Source: Nostoc sp. 'Peltigera membranacea cyanobiont' 210A (GTDB taxonomy: Bacteria > Cyanobacteriota > Cyanobacteriia > Cyanobacteriales > Nostocaceae). Taken from it: DNA of 64,000 bases. The first letter of the stretch is position 1. Every line of letters begins with the position of its first letter. The notes below the pieces were generated by a model. That model was not told where the DNA came from and did no database searches. It worked only from the letters and a program-made list of their open reading frames with translations. The translations under genes were made by a program, and so were the position numbers. The stretch covers positions 6,378 through 70,377 of the forward strand of contig NZ_NOLJ01000010.1 in the NCBI RefSeq assembly GCF_002246015.1, written 5' to 3'. This document shows positions 35,474 to 44,862 of the stretch, one piece after another.

Positions 35474-37468
35474 ATGATTTTTAATCATGAAAAGTTTTTG
35501 AGATTAAGGTCTATAGTCTCATCTCAAGACTCTCTGAATGTAGCTTTTTTCTGTGCAAGGCTAAAGAGAGGATATGGTGTAGATTTAGTAGTAGCGACAC
35601 AAGCTAAGTATTTGGCAGCTTGGGGAAACAAAGTTAAAATTTACACTTTAGTTAATGATGGATTTTTCACCTCTTCATTTACTCAGATAGGAAACATAGA
35701 GGTAATAACATTACCTACTTTTAGATTGAGTCATACTGTCTCTAAAATAGTCTGTGATATAGCTATTGCTCATACAGACCCTTTTTTTGAATTAGTACTT
35801 AAGATGAACTCTTACGTTACTAAAATAGCTTGGGACTATGGTGAGCCTCCTCCAGAATTGTTTCCCGGACAAATAGAAGAGAGAAAAGCTCAAAAAGAAT
35901 TTAGAAGTTCGCATCATCACCTTTATCACAAAGCTATAGCTATCAGCAATTTTGTTAAAGAAGATATGGCATTAACAAGAGCTGATGTGGTTTATTGTGG
36001 TTCCGACCATTTGATTATTGAATATCCTCAATATGAAAAGCTAAGGGGTAAGCTAGCAAATTTGGCATCTTCACGAGGTTACTCTCCAAATTGCTTAGAA
36101 AAACCATTTTTACTTTGCGTATCTCGGTTAGGAGAAATTTATAGTAGATACAAGGGAACTAATGATTTACAAGAACTTTCTCGTTTGACTAATATGCCAA
36201 TCGTTCTTATTGGTAAATCAGATAGTTCTAAAGATGTAAAACATTTCAAAAATCAAGGTCTTATTTGCATTGATAACCCATCGAATGAACAATTAATTTC
36301 TGCCTACTTAGATTGTAGTGCTTGTGTATCTTTGTCTAGATGGGAAGGCTACAACTTGCCCCTTGTTGAAGCTATGGCTGTCGGTAGGATGTCATTTGCA
36401 TTAAACTTGGGGGCACACAAAGAAACTGGTGCAAAAGTAGCGGCAAATATTAATGAATTATCACAAGTAATTATAGATAATCTACAGAGAGCAGACCAAT
36501 ATACACCTCCTAAAACTTTATATTCATGGAAAGAAAATTCTCAAAAACTCAATTCTATTATTTATGAAAATCGTCTTAAACATTTAACAACTATTCTTGG
36601 TGATAACTCTAAAAGTTTTGTTTTGCCTATTATCAACAAGACAACATTACCTCGGATCAAAAAGCTTCAATTAAAAGCCAGTAATTCCAGCTTGTATTTT
36701 AGCAATTTAGAAAAATTAGACTTATCTATATTAATCCTTTCTAAAGACAAAGTGAATCTTCTAAAACCATGCTTAGAATCTATTAAGCAAACTCTACAAT
36801 ATATAAATTATGAAATTCTCATAGGTGATACTGGCTCAGAATTATCAGAAACAGAAATTTATTATAAATCAATACAACATCCAGTATTTTATTTAGGTAG
36901 ATATAATTTTAGTACGGGCAATAATTACTTGGCTTCTCAGGCTCGTGGTCGCTATATCTTATTGTTAAATAATGATACAGAAGCGATACTACCATCTATT
37001 CAAGAAGTAATCAAAATTTTCGAGACTAATCAAAATCAGATAGGTGCTGTTGGTTGTAAATTATTATATCCTAATTTCCGAATACAGCACGCAGGAGTAT
37101 TTATATGTAGACATGAACCTTATAAATATATTCCTGAACATATTAATAAAAATTGTAAAAGCGCCGACAATAAAGTTATTCATTCACAAATTGTGCCAGC
37201 AGTTACAGGAGCCTGTTTGTTTACAAATAGACAATTATTTTTAGACTTGGGTGGCTTAGATTCAGTTTACCAAGAAGAATGTCAAGACATCGACTATTGT
37301 TTTAAGCTTAGAGATAAGTATGGTTTACATTCCTACTATTATGCAAATAGTACTTGGATTCATAAAGAAGGACGTACAAGGTCTGCAAAGGAAAATCTCC
37401 AAGATAGAAATATTTTCATAAACAGATGGCAAAATTTTATAGACAATAATTCTTTGTATTCTTCATGA
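35474..37468 (+). CDS. bifunctional glycosyltransferase (GT4-like plus GT2)
   Basis: A 664-residue fusion from ATG 35474 (GAGG 8 nt upstream; the earlier TTG at 35462 is less likely). The N-terminal 360 residues resemble GT-B family 4 transferases, with FLLCVSRLGEIYSRYKGTNDL at the start of the donor domain and the donor-site ALSRWEGYNLPLVEAMAVG-like segment (SLSRWEGYNLPLVEAMAVG). Residues about 415-650 are a GT-A family 2 domain (LSILILSKDKVNLLKPCL, LLLNNDTEAI, GACLFTNR, CQDIDYCFKL). It probably adds two successive sugars to the glycan repeat. The stop overlaps the next frame. Confidence 0.87.
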   Translation: MIFNHEKFLRLRSIVSSQDSLNVAFFCARLKRGYGVDLVVATQAKYLAAWGNKVKIYTLVNDGFFTSSFTQIGNIEVITLPTFRLSHTVSKIVCDIAIAHTDPFFELVLKMNSYVTKIAWDYGEPPPELFPGQIEERKAQKEFRSSHHHLYHKAIAISNFVKEDMALTRADVVYCGSDHLIIEYPQYEKLRGKLANLASSRGYSPNCLEKPFLLCVSRLGEIYSRYKGTNDLQELSRLTNMPIVLIGKSDSSKDVKHFKNQGLICIDNPSNEQLISAYLDCSACVSLSRWEGYNLPLVEAMAVGRMSFALNLGAHKETGAKVAANINELSQVIIDNLQRADQYTPPKTLYSWKENSQKLNSIIYENRLKHLTTILGDNSKSFVLPIINKTTLPRIKKLQLKASNSSLYFSNLEKLDLSILILSKDKVNLLKPCLESIKQTLQYINYEILIGDTGSELSETEIYYKSIQHPVFYLGRYNFSTGNNYLASQARGRYILLLNNDTEAILPSIQEVIKIFETNQNQIGAVGCKLLYPNFRIQHAGVFICRHEPYKYIPEHINKNCKSADNKVIHSQIVPAVTGACLFTNRQLFLDLGGLDSVYQEECQDIDYCFKLRDKYGLHSYYYANSTWIHKEGRTRSAKENLQDRNIFINRWQNFIDNNSLYSS

Positions 37469-37476
37469 GGTTTAAT

Positions 37477-38394
37477 ATGAGTAACGCTCCTCTTGTGACT
37501 GTTTGTATACCAATATATAACGGAGAAAGATTTTTAGAAGAGGCATTAATTAGTGCTTTTAACCAAAGCTATTCTTCTATTGAAATAATTATTTCTGATG
37601 ATAAATCTGATGATGATTCCCTTTTAATAATTGAAGAATTAAAAATTCATAATCAGAAAAACTTTGACATTAAAATTTATAGTCATGAAAGACTTGGATT
37701 GGTTCAAAATTGGAACTTTTGTTTGTCTAGAGCAAGTGGTAAATATATCAAATTTCTATTTCAAGATGATATTTTAGATAGCAAGTGTGTGGAAAAAATG
37801 GTGACTTTGGCAGAAAGTAAACCAGAGATAGGAATGGTATTTACACCCAGAGAATTGATAGTAAATGATGGAATGAAAGTACCTTTCGGCGTAGATATAC
37901 TACATGAATTTTGGGGAAATTTACAACCGATTCAAAAAGGAAGTTCATTGCTCAAAAGAAGAGTGCTTGTAAAAGACCCAGTAAATAAAATAGGGGAACC
38001 AACAAATGTTCTGATTAGAAAAGAAATTTTAGATAAGATAGGTAATTTTGATTGTAATTTAGCACAGCTTGTAGATTGGGAGATGTGGCTAAGAATCATT
38101 TCTTGTTATGACATAGGTTTTATTAACGAAAAACTTGCAAGGTTTCGCATTCATGACAAGCAAGCGACTAATCAAAATTTTATTGTGGGACGTGGATGGG
38201 ATGATATATATAAAATCTGGCTTAAAGTTCTCAATGAACCTGTATATCATAAAGTTCCGTTATCTACCCGTTTGTTGATAAAAGGTAATTTGCTGTATCG
38301 ACTGGTAAATACTTTACTAAAAGCTTTACCAGCTAGAAAACCTGATGATTTAAGATTGTTATCAACATATATAAAAAAGGCAATCATGTCTTGA
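37477..38394 (+). CDS. family 2 glycosyltransferase
   Basis: GT-A transferase of 305 residues starting at ATG 37477, with GAGG six bases upstream. An ATG four codons earlier (37465), overlapping the previous stop, is the alternative. Catalytic features are VTVCIPIYNGERFLEEAL, EIIISDDKSDDDS and FLFQDDI, followed by the acceptor-side VDWEMWLRI. It has no membrane segment. It is coupled to the preceding bifunctional transferase gene. The sugar is not predictable. Confidence 0.9.
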   Translation: MSNAPLVTVCIPIYNGERFLEEALISAFNQSYSSIEIIISDDKSDDDSLLIIEELKIHNQKNFDIKIYSHERLGLVQNWNFCLSRASGKYIKFLFQDDILDSKCVEKMVTLAESKPEIGMVFTPRELIVNDGMKVPFGVDILHEFWGNLQPIQKGSSLLKRRVLVKDPVNKIGEPTNVLIRKEILDKIGNFDCNLAQLVDWEMWLRIISCYDIGFINEKLARFRIHDKQATNQNFIVGRGWDDIYKIWLKVLNEPVYHKVPLSTRLLIKGNLLYRLVNTLLKALPARKPDDLRLLSTYIKKAIMS

Positions 38395-38582
38395 AGGTTT
38401 AGATTGCTGAATTTGGTATTTAAAAGCTCAACAAAACTATAGGTTTGGCTAATCTCAACTATTTTTAATAAATATAATTTTTTTGTTAGTAAAATACTAA
38501 ATTTTTCTATTATGGAAATTTAGCATTTATATATTCCATAGTTGTCTAATTAACATTTAAAGACAGGGCAAGGTCAAAATCT

Positions 38583-39554
38583 ATGGTAAAGCGAGCATTA
38601 ATTACAGGGATAACTGGGCAAGATGGTTCTTACTTAGCTGAACTTCTCCTGGCGCAAGACTATCAAGTTTTTGGTTTAGTTCGCCGCTCCAGTTCAAGTA
38701 ATTTAGAGCGCATCACCCATCTTGGCGGTAACATTGAGATACTATCGGGCGACTTGTTAGATCAATCATCTTTGATGGATGTCATCACACAAGCTCAACC
38801 AGATGAAATTTATAACCTTGCATCCCAAAGCTACGTTCCTTTATCTTGGACACAACCAGCTCTGACTGCTGAATACACTGCACTAGGAGTTTCCCGTCTG
38901 TTGGAATCGGTTCGACGATGTAAGCCTGATGCAAAATTTTATCAAGCCTCTAGTAGCGAAGTGTTTGGTCAACCTAATGAATCACCCCAAAACGAACACA
39001 CCGCTTTTCGTCCCCGCAACCCCTATGGTGTTGCGAAAGCCTATGCTCACTGGATGACTATTAATTATCGCCAACAATATAACCTTTATGCGTGCTGTGG
39101 ATTAACTTACACCCATGAATCTCCCAGACGCGGTACAGAATTTGTATTTAGAAAAATTACACGCTCTGTAGCCGCAATCAAACTTGCTTTAAGCAACGAA
39201 TTGAAATTAGGTAACTTAGATGCACGTCGTGACTGGTGTTATGCCAAAGATGCTGTATACGCCATGTGGTTGATGTTGCAGCAAGAGCAACCAGATGACT
39301 ATATTATTGCTAGCGGTCAAACTTACTCTGTGCAAGACTTAGTAGAGTGTGCTTTTAAATTTGTCGGATTGAATTGGCAAGATTATGTTATTGTAGACCC
39401 TACCTTTTATCGACCAAATGAACCTATGCAGTTAGTCGGCAACATTGAGAAAATTAAAAAAAATATAGGTTGGTGTCCACAATACTCTTTTGAGCAATTG
39501 GTTGAATTAATGCTAGATCATGATTTGAAGGAACTAAGTTCAAAGACCACGTGA
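38583..39554 (+). CDS. gmd: GDP-mannose 4,6-dehydratase
   Basis: Short-chain dehydrogenase-like NADP enzyme converting GDP-D-mannose to GDP-4-keto-6-deoxy-D-mannose, the precursor of GDP-L-fucose, GDP-D-rhamnose and others. The 323-residue protein has the cofactor motif TGITGQDGSYLAE (8-20), catalytic SSSEVFG with the YGVAK Tyr/Lys pair, and the GMD hallmark GNLDARRDWCYAKDAV. ATG start at 38583. No GDP-fucose synthase or GDP-rhamnose reductase is in the window, so the final sugar is unknown. Base composition returns toward the genome average here. Confidence 0.93.
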   Translation: MVKRALITGITGQDGSYLAELLLAQDYQVFGLVRRSSSSNLERITHLGGNIEILSGDLLDQSSLMDVITQAQPDEIYNLASQSYVPLSWTQPALTAEYTALGVSRLLESVRRCKPDAKFYQASSSEVFGQPNESPQNEHTAFRPRNPYGVAKAYAHWMTINYRQQYNLYACCGLTYTHESPRRGTEFVFRKITRSVAAIKLALSNELKLGNLDARRDWCYAKDAVYAMWLMLQQEQPDDYIIASGQTYSVQDLVECAFKFVGLNWQDYVIVDPTFYRPNEPMQLVGNIEKIKKNIGWCPQYSFEQLVELMLDHDLKELSSKTT

Positions 39555-39893
39555 TCGGTTTTGTCTAATAAAAATTGTTCTTAATTAGGACTTACGCAAA
39601 AATTATTACAATTTTGAACTGAATTTGCAATACTGTGTTGTAGACTCTAAAATCATAGCGATCACCTTTTCAGATTCAGACCAAGATGATATTTGGCAAG
39701 TAGATTTTATGTCTGGTTTCGGAATAAATTAGACTTAAGATGATCTGATACCTTTGATGATCAACGATTAGACTTTGGTTTTGGTATTCTCAAGCTTTGT
39801 TACCAAAGTTGGCTAAACAGATACGGTTCTGAAGGAATAGCCCTGCGAATTTGGATTCTTAAAGTTTTATTTGATATAAAAAAATTAAACCCA
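39555..39893. other. intergenic region with an open, coding-like stretch
   Basis: No complete gene. From the TGA at 39741-39743 to the GTG at 39894, the frame of the following glycosyltransferase is open for 50 codons and reads like protein (DFGFGILKLCYQSWLNRYG...). It holds no ATG, GTG or TTG, so it cannot be a simple extension. It may be the decayed end of another gene. GGACTTACGCAA at 39588-39599 resembles ends of small mobile elements, but I see no partner. Confidence 0.4.
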
Positions 39894-40742
39894 GTGATTT
39901 ATTTTTTAATCGTTAATTATTATTCTACAGATTTAATCTTGAAATTAATCAATTCTATACAGAAAACGAACTACTTTGACTACAAAGTAATTATTATTAA
40001 TAACTCACCTGATGATAATTCTATTGATAATATTAAAACTGAATCTTTATTAATTTTTGATGCTGGGGCTAATTTAGGCTTTGGTTGTGCTTGTAATTTA
40101 GGCTTAAAATGGATCTACATTCAAGATCCCCAAGCGTATGTTTGGCTCATCAATCCAGATACCTATTTAATAGAAAATACTTTAGATAAAATTAAGCCAT
40201 TTTTTGAGTTACATCCAGAAGTTTCAATTGTTGGTACGATTATTTATACACCAGTAGGTGAAGTTTGGTTTGCAGGTGGTAGATTTATTTCTAAAACTGG
40301 TGCAATTCTGAATCAAGACTTGCTAACAAATATAGATACTGCTTATGCAACTTGTGACTGGGTTTCAGGCTGTAGCTTAATAATAAATCTTCGTAAATTT
40401 TCTGCCTGTCCTTTGTTTGATCCCGCTTATTTTCTCTACTACGAAGATTTTGATTTTTGTAGATATAATGCAAACCAAGGACATTTGATAGTAGTAACCA
40501 AGCAGTTTAGTGTGATACATCAAATATCCTCAATTACTAATAGAAATATGTTTATAAAAATGAAACACAGTACTTACAGCTATTTATTAACTTTAGAAAA
40601 ATATACAGATTCAACTATACAGATACTCAGATTAGCAAAGCTTCTTTGTTATGCATTTGTTTTAATTGCTATCAAACCTCAAGTTGCATTTGGTAAAATT
40701 TCTGGCGTATTACTCTATTGGAGGCGATCGCTACGATTTTGA
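39894..40742 (+). CDS. family 2 glycosyltransferase, rhamnosyltransferase-like
   Basis: GT-A transferase of 282 residues starting at GTG 39894. It opens with the catalytic strand itself (IYFLIVNYYSTDLI), so little N-terminus is missing. VIIINNSPDDNS, AGANLGFGCACNLGL, VWLINPDTYL and the acceptor motif YFLYYEDFDFCRY match the rhamnosyltransferase-like GT2 group. A hydrophobic C-terminal stretch (LAKLLCYAFVLIAIKP) may attach it to the membrane. Its stop overlaps the next gene's TTG (TTGA), so the two are coupled. Confidence 0.88.
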   Translation: MIYFLIVNYYSTDLILKLINSIQKTNYFDYKVIIINNSPDDNSIDNIKTESLLIFDAGANLGFGCACNLGLKWIYIQDPQAYVWLINPDTYLIENTLDKIKPFFELHPEVSIVGTIIYTPVGEVWFAGGRFISKTGAILNQDLLTNIDTAYATCDWVSGCSLIINLRKFSACPLFDPAYFLYYEDFDFCRYNANQGHLIVVTKQFSVIHQISSITNRNMFIKMKHSTYSYLLTLEKYTDSTIQILRLAKLLCYAFVLIAIKPQVAFGKISGVLLYWRRSLRF

Positions 40743-41812
40743 GCCATCAAACCATAGTTAATTTGTCTGTTGCCAGCACTAAACCTACAGGCATAACAAC
40801 CTACACTAATAATTTGTTTCCTTACCTTCATTCACTGAATCCGACATTATTGATTTCACGGACAGTTGCCAATTTTACTTGCTATTCAGTACCTGGAAAC
40901 TTAACACCTGATCAAGGGACAAAAGGTCATATTCGCCGCTTGCTTTGGACACAATTTCAATTACCACAAATATATAAAAACCTCAAATCGAGTCTCTTAT
41001 TCTCACCGCTACCGGAAGCACCCCTTTATAGCAACTGTCGTTTTGTCGTCACATCTTTTGACATGATACCGTTGCGCTTTGGCAAACGCTTCTCACCACT
41101 CACACCCTATCACCACTACTACACTCCGCAAGTTCTTAAGCAAGCACAACACATTATTTGCATCTCCCAGACTACAGCAAAAGACATCACCGATTTTTAC
41201 CAAATTCCCGCCAGCAAAATTACTTCCATCCCCCTCGCCCACGATCACACTCATTTCCGTCCTCTCAACCTCCCCACCAGCAACTACTTTCTCTACATTG
41301 GTCGCCAAGATCCATACAAAAATATCCAGCGACTCATTAGTGCTTTTGCGGCGTTACCTAACTGCAAAGACTACGAACTATGGTTAGTAGGGCCAATTGA
41401 TTTGCGCTATACTCCTACTTTAGAAACGCAAGTTGCAGAATTGGGTGTAACTAATCAGGTAAAGTTCCTTGACTACGCTCCCTACAGCGAATTACCAAAA
41501 ATCATCAATCAAGCGATCGCACTTGTTTTCCCCAGTCTTTGGGAGGGTTTTGGTTTACCTGTCCTCGAAGCAATGGCTTGTGGTACTCCCGTTATTACTT
41601 CCAATCTTTCCTCCTTACCAGAGGTGGCTGGCGATGCGGCGATTCTGATCGATCCCTACAACACAGCAGAAATTACAGAGGTGATGCAGGCTGTTGCAAC
41701 TGATTCGGTATTGCGATCGCGCCTTTCTAGCCAAGGTATCACTCACTCCCAACAATTCAGTTGGGAAAAAACAGGAAAAGCAACCGCCGAAGTTTTATCC
41801 CGTTACTTATAA
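40739..41812 (+). CDS. family 4 glycosyltransferase
   Basis: GT-B transferase with the usual order of an acceptor domain (NLSVASTKPTGITTYTNNLFPYL) and a donor domain (FLYIGRQDPYKNIQRLISAFA, then PSLWEGFGLPVLEAMACGTPVITSNLSSLPEVAGDAA with the E-x7-E motif). I place the start at TTG 40739, overlapping the previous stop, which gives 357 residues and fits homologues. A TTG at 40718 is seven codons longer. Mannosyltransferases are common in this group, but the donor is not certain. The following gene makes dTDP-sugar. Confidence 0.9.
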   Translation: MSHQTIVNLSVASTKPTGITTYTNNLFPYLHSLNPTLLISRTVANFTCYSVPGNLTPDQGTKGHIRRLLWTQFQLPQIYKNLKSSLLFSPLPEAPLYSNCRFVVTSFDMIPLRFGKRFSPLTPYHHYYTPQVLKQAQHIICISQTTAKDITDFYQIPASKITSIPLAHDHTHFRPLNLPTSNYFLYIGRQDPYKNIQRLISAFAALPNCKDYELWLVGPIDLRYTPTLETQVAELGVTNQVKFLDYAPYSELPKIINQAIALVFPSLWEGFGLPVLEAMACGTPVITSNLSSLPEVAGDAAILIDPYNTAEITEVMQAVATDSVLRSRLSSQGITHSQQFSWEKTGKATAEVLSRYL

Positions 41813-41909
41813 AAGATACACTAACACCAGAATTGGATGCCAAGATTTGGGATTTTGTCGAAGTTTCAGATTATCTTGACTAATGACTGTGAATTAATCC
41901 GAAATCTTT

Positions 41910-42986
41910 ATGAAAGCACTAATTCTCTCTGGCGGTAAAGGTACACGTCTACGTCCCCTCACCTACAGCGGAGCAAAACAACTTGTACCAGTTGCTAATA
42001 AACCTGTTTTATGGTATGGCATCGAAGAAATGGTCGCTGCTGGTATTACTGATATTGGCATCATCATCAGCCCGGAAACTGGGGCAGAAGTCCAAGGAAA
42101 AACTGGAAATGGAGAATACTTTGGAGCAAACATCACCTATATCGTACAAGATCACCCACTTGGACTTGCTCACGCCGTTCAAATCGCCCATTCCTTTTTA
42201 GGTGATTCTCCCTTTGTCATGTACTTGGGTGATAACCTCATTCAACTAGGTGAGTTACGTTACTTTCTGCAACAATTTAGCCAACAACTGCCAGATGCTC
42301 TGATTCTCTTACGTTCGGTTACCAACCCTAGCGCCTTTGGCGTGGCTCAGGTGGATGAAACAGGACGGGTATTACAATTAATTGAGAAACCCAAAGTTCC
42401 TCCTTCCAATTTGGCATTGGTAGGAGTTTATTTCTTTTCTCACCTTATTTTTGATGCGATCGCAAATATCCAACCTTCCGCCAGAGGCGAACTAGAAATT
42501 ACTGATGCTATTCAATACCTCATTAATCAGAAAAAGCAAGTTGTAGCCCACAATCTCCAAGGTTGGTGGTTAGATACTGGTAAAAAAGATGACTTATTAG
42601 AAGCTAACCGATTGATTCTCGATACTTACCTGACGGCATCAGTTATGGGCGAAATTGATCCCCAAAGTCAGATTATTGGGCGAGTCCAAATCGGTGCAAA
42701 ATCTAAAGTAATTAACTGCACAATTCGAGGGCCAGTGATCATTGGTAACAATTGCCATTTAGAAAACTGCTTTATTGGCCCTTATAGTAGTATTGCTAAT
42801 AATGCCACACTCATTGATACTGATTTAGAACATAGTGTGATTTTAGAAGGTGCTAAAATCGCCGGAATTCATCAGCGCATTATTGATAGTGTCATTGGAC
42901 AACGGGCGCAACTGACTCTTGCACCCCGCCGCCCCAAAGCCTTGCGATTTCTAATTGGCGATGACTGTCAAATTGAATTAACCTGA
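41910..42986 (+). CDS. glucose-1-phosphate thymidylyltransferase, long (RmlA/StrD-like) form
   Basis: Nucleotidyltransferase making dTDP-glucose from glucose-1-phosphate and dTTP, the entry to dTDP-rhamnose and dTDP-amino sugars. The 358-residue product has LSGGKGTRLRPLTYSGAKQLVPVANKP (6-32), the sugar-site LGDNLI and EKPKVPPSNLALVGVY. It continues with a C-terminal left-handed beta-helix of about 110 residues (IIGRVQIGAKSKVINCTI...). That extra domain marks the long StrD/GraD-type branch, so exact nucleotide preference is less certain than for short RmlA. ATG start at 41910. rmlC and rmlD follow. Confidence 0.88.
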   Translation: MKALILSGGKGTRLRPLTYSGAKQLVPVANKPVLWYGIEEMVAAGITDIGIIISPETGAEVQGKTGNGEYFGANITYIVQDHPLGLAHAVQIAHSFLGDSPFVMYLGDNLIQLGELRYFLQQFSQQLPDALILLRSVTNPSAFGVAQVDETGRVLQLIEKPKVPPSNLALVGVYFFSHLIFDAIANIQPSARGELEITDAIQYLINQKKQVVAHNLQGWWLDTGKKDDLLEANRLILDTYLTASVMGEIDPQSQIIGRVQIGAKSKVINCTIRGPVIIGNNCHLENCFIGPYSSIANNATLIDTDLEHSVILEGAKIAGIHQRIIDSVIGQRAQLTLAPRRPKALRFLIGDDCQIELT

Positions 42987-43103
42987 TTTACTAGTTAAAA
43001 ATAGGACAAACCATCGTCAAAGTTGGAACATAGTGCATGTAAAATATAAATGCGAAATTCATCTAACAATCAGAACACGCAGCACATCCTATAAATAATA
43101 TTA

Positions 43104-43649
43104 ATGAGCATTTTACATACCAAAATTTCTGAAGTTCTACAAATTGAACCCCAAGTATTTGCAGACGATCGGGGTTTCTTTTTTGAAGCCTACAACCACC
43201 AAAGTTTTGCTCAAAAAACAGGTATTATTACGAACTTTGTCCAAGATAACCACTCTTGTTCCAAACAAAACGTTCTGCGTGGGCTGCACTACCAAATCCA
43301 ACAACCCCAAGGTAAACTCATTCGTGCTGTTGTCGGGACTATTTTTGACGTAGCCGTAGACATTAGAAAAAGCTCTCCTACCTTCGGTAAATGGGTGGGT
43401 TATGAACTCAGTTCTGAGAACAAACGCCTACTGTGGATACCACCAGGCTTTGCTCATGGCTTCCTCGTGCTTTCAGAAGTAGCTGAAGTTCTCTACAAAA
43501 CTACAGATTATTACGCGCCCCAAAGAGATCGTACAATTCTATGGAACGATCCAGATTTAGCGATAGATTGGCCCTTAAGTGCGCCACCAATTTTATCAGC
43601 TAAAGACCAAGCTGGTAAATCTTTCAGAACTGCTGAAGTATTTGATTAA
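43104..43649 (+). CDS. rfbC: dTDP-4-dehydrorhamnose 3,5-epimerase
   Basis: RmlC cupin enzyme, the third step to dTDP-L-rhamnose. The 181-residue protein shows FADDRGFFFEAYN, VQDNHSCSKQNVLRGLHYQ with the catalytic His, KLIRAVVGTIFDVAVDIRKSSPTFGKW and IPPGFAHGFLVLSE, and the catalytic Tyr region near YKTTDYY. Full length. ATG start at 43104. It is followed by a hairpin element and then rmlD. Confidence 0.95.
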   Translation: MSILHTKISEVLQIEPQVFADDRGFFFEAYNHQSFAQKTGIITNFVQDNHSCSKQNVLRGLHYQIQQPQGKLIRAVVGTIFDVAVDIRKSSPTFGKWVGYELSSENKRLLWIPPGFAHGFLVLSEVAEVLYKTTDYYAPQRDRTILWNDPDLAIDWPLSAPPILSAKDQAGKSFRTAEVFD

Positions 43650-43671
43650 GTAGTCATTGATCATTGGTCAT

Positions 43672-43791
43672 TAGACCTCTTGCATAAATCAAAAATAAGA
43701 AAGAACCCCACCCCGCCAAAGCTACGCTTTGTCTCCCCTCCCTGCTTGCGGGGAGGGGTTGGGGTTGTTAGCGACTTTTGCAAGAGGTCTA
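43672..43791. mobile_element. MITE-like element with 14-nt terminal inverted repeats
   Basis: About 120 bp bounded by TAGACCTCTTGCA and TGCAAGAGGTCTA in inverted orientation. An internal GC-rich hairpin (CCCCTCCC-TGCTTGC-GGGGAGGGG) and an outer AACCCCACCCC/GGGGTTGGGGTT pairing lie inside. It has no coding capacity. The flanks both contain GGTCATT, but these belong to a wider repeat, so a target duplication is not proven. It sits between rmlC and rmlD. Confidence 0.65.
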
Positions 43792-43922
43792 CTGGTCATT
43801 GGTCATTAGTACATACCCCGTCTCTTGTGATACCCTAAGCTTACTTTTATGGTGGACGGAAAAACTTTGTCTTTCATCGGACTAATTCAAACCACGTTAA
43901 AGAGTGGGCATGGCTTCTCTTG

Positions 43923-43948
43923 GACAAATGACAAATGACAAATGACTA
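43923..43948. repeat. short tandem heptamer repeat (ACAAATG)
   Basis: Three to four heptamers running directly into the rmlD reading frame; the last two contribute the ATG at 43942 and the codons for Thr-Lys. Confidence 0.8.
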
Positions 43949-44862
43949 AATCAATTTTGCTGATTGGTAGCAACGGTCAAGTGGGAAAGGAACTACAACA
44001 AATACTCTCATCTTATGACGATATTATCTCAGTAGCACGCCCAACAGTAGACCTTGCCCAACCCGATACCCTCCGCAACGTTATCAGATCCAAGCAGCCG
44101 CAAATCATCATTAACGCTGCTGCTTACACTGCTGTAGATAAAGCCGAAAGCGAACCCGAACTTGCTACCGCTATTAATGCGGCTGCACCCTTAATTCTTG
44201 CCCAAGAAAGCCAAAAGTTAGGAGCTTTTTTAATTCATATTTCGACTGATTACGTTTTTGATGGCAATGGCTGTAGCCCTTACCAAGAAACTGATGCGAC
44301 TAATCCCTTGAGTGTTTATGGTAAAACCAAACTCGCTGGAGAAGAAGCTATTCGGGAAAATTGCGCCCATCATCTCATTCTCCGCACAGCTTGGGTTTAT
44401 GGAACCTTTGGCAAAAGTAACTTTGTCAAAACCATGCTGCGACTAGGTGCAGAACGCCAAGAACTCCGTGTTGTCGCCGATCAAATTGGTAGCCCGACTT
44501 TGGCGCAAGATATAGCGGCAGTTATAGCGCAGATGATTCCCCAGTTAACCCCAGAAATTAGCGGCACTTATCACTACACTAATAGCGGCGTTGCTAGCTG
44601 GTATGATTTTGCCGTCGCCATTTTTGAAGAAGCCCAACAACTAGGCTTCCCTTTGAAAGTTGAACGGATTGTCCCCATTACAACCGCCGAATATCCGACA
44701 CCAGCCCGTCGCCCTGCTTATTCCGTCCTTGCTTGTGGAAAAATTGCGGCAATTCTAGGAACTTATCCCCCCCATTGGCGACAAAGACTGCGGCAAATGC
44801 TTCAAGATTGGGTATTGGGTACTGGGGATTGGGGATTGGGGATTGGGAAAACTCTTCCTTAA
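43942..44862 (+). CDS. rfbD: dTDP-4-dehydrorhamnose reductase
   Basis: RmlD, the final NADPH-dependent reduction to dTDP-L-rhamnose. The 306-residue protein has the Rossmann motif IGSNGQVG, INAAAYTAVDKAE, STDYVFDG and the catalytic YGKTKLAGE. The normal end of the family is near LRQMLQDW (about residue 290). The last 15 or so residues here (LGTGDWGLGIGKTLP) are encoded by a GGGGATTGGG intergenic repeat, so the original stop seems to have been lost. The ATG at 43942 is inside a heptamer repeat; without it MTKS would shorten to a start nearer ILLIGSNG. Confidence 0.95.
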   Translation: MTKSILLIGSNGQVGKELQQILSSYDDIISVARPTVDLAQPDTLRNVIRSKQPQIIINAAAYTAVDKAESEPELATAINAAAPLILAQESQKLGAFLIHISTDYVFDGNGCSPYQETDATNPLSVYGKTKLAGEEAIRENCAHHLILRTAWVYGTFGKSNFVKTMLRLGAERQELRVVADQIGSPTLAQDIAAVIAQMIPQLTPEISGTYHYTNSGVASWYDFAVAIFEEAQQLGFPLKVERIVPITTAEYPTPARRPAYSVLACGKIAAILGTYPPHWRQRLRQMLQDWVLGTGDWGLGIGKTLP

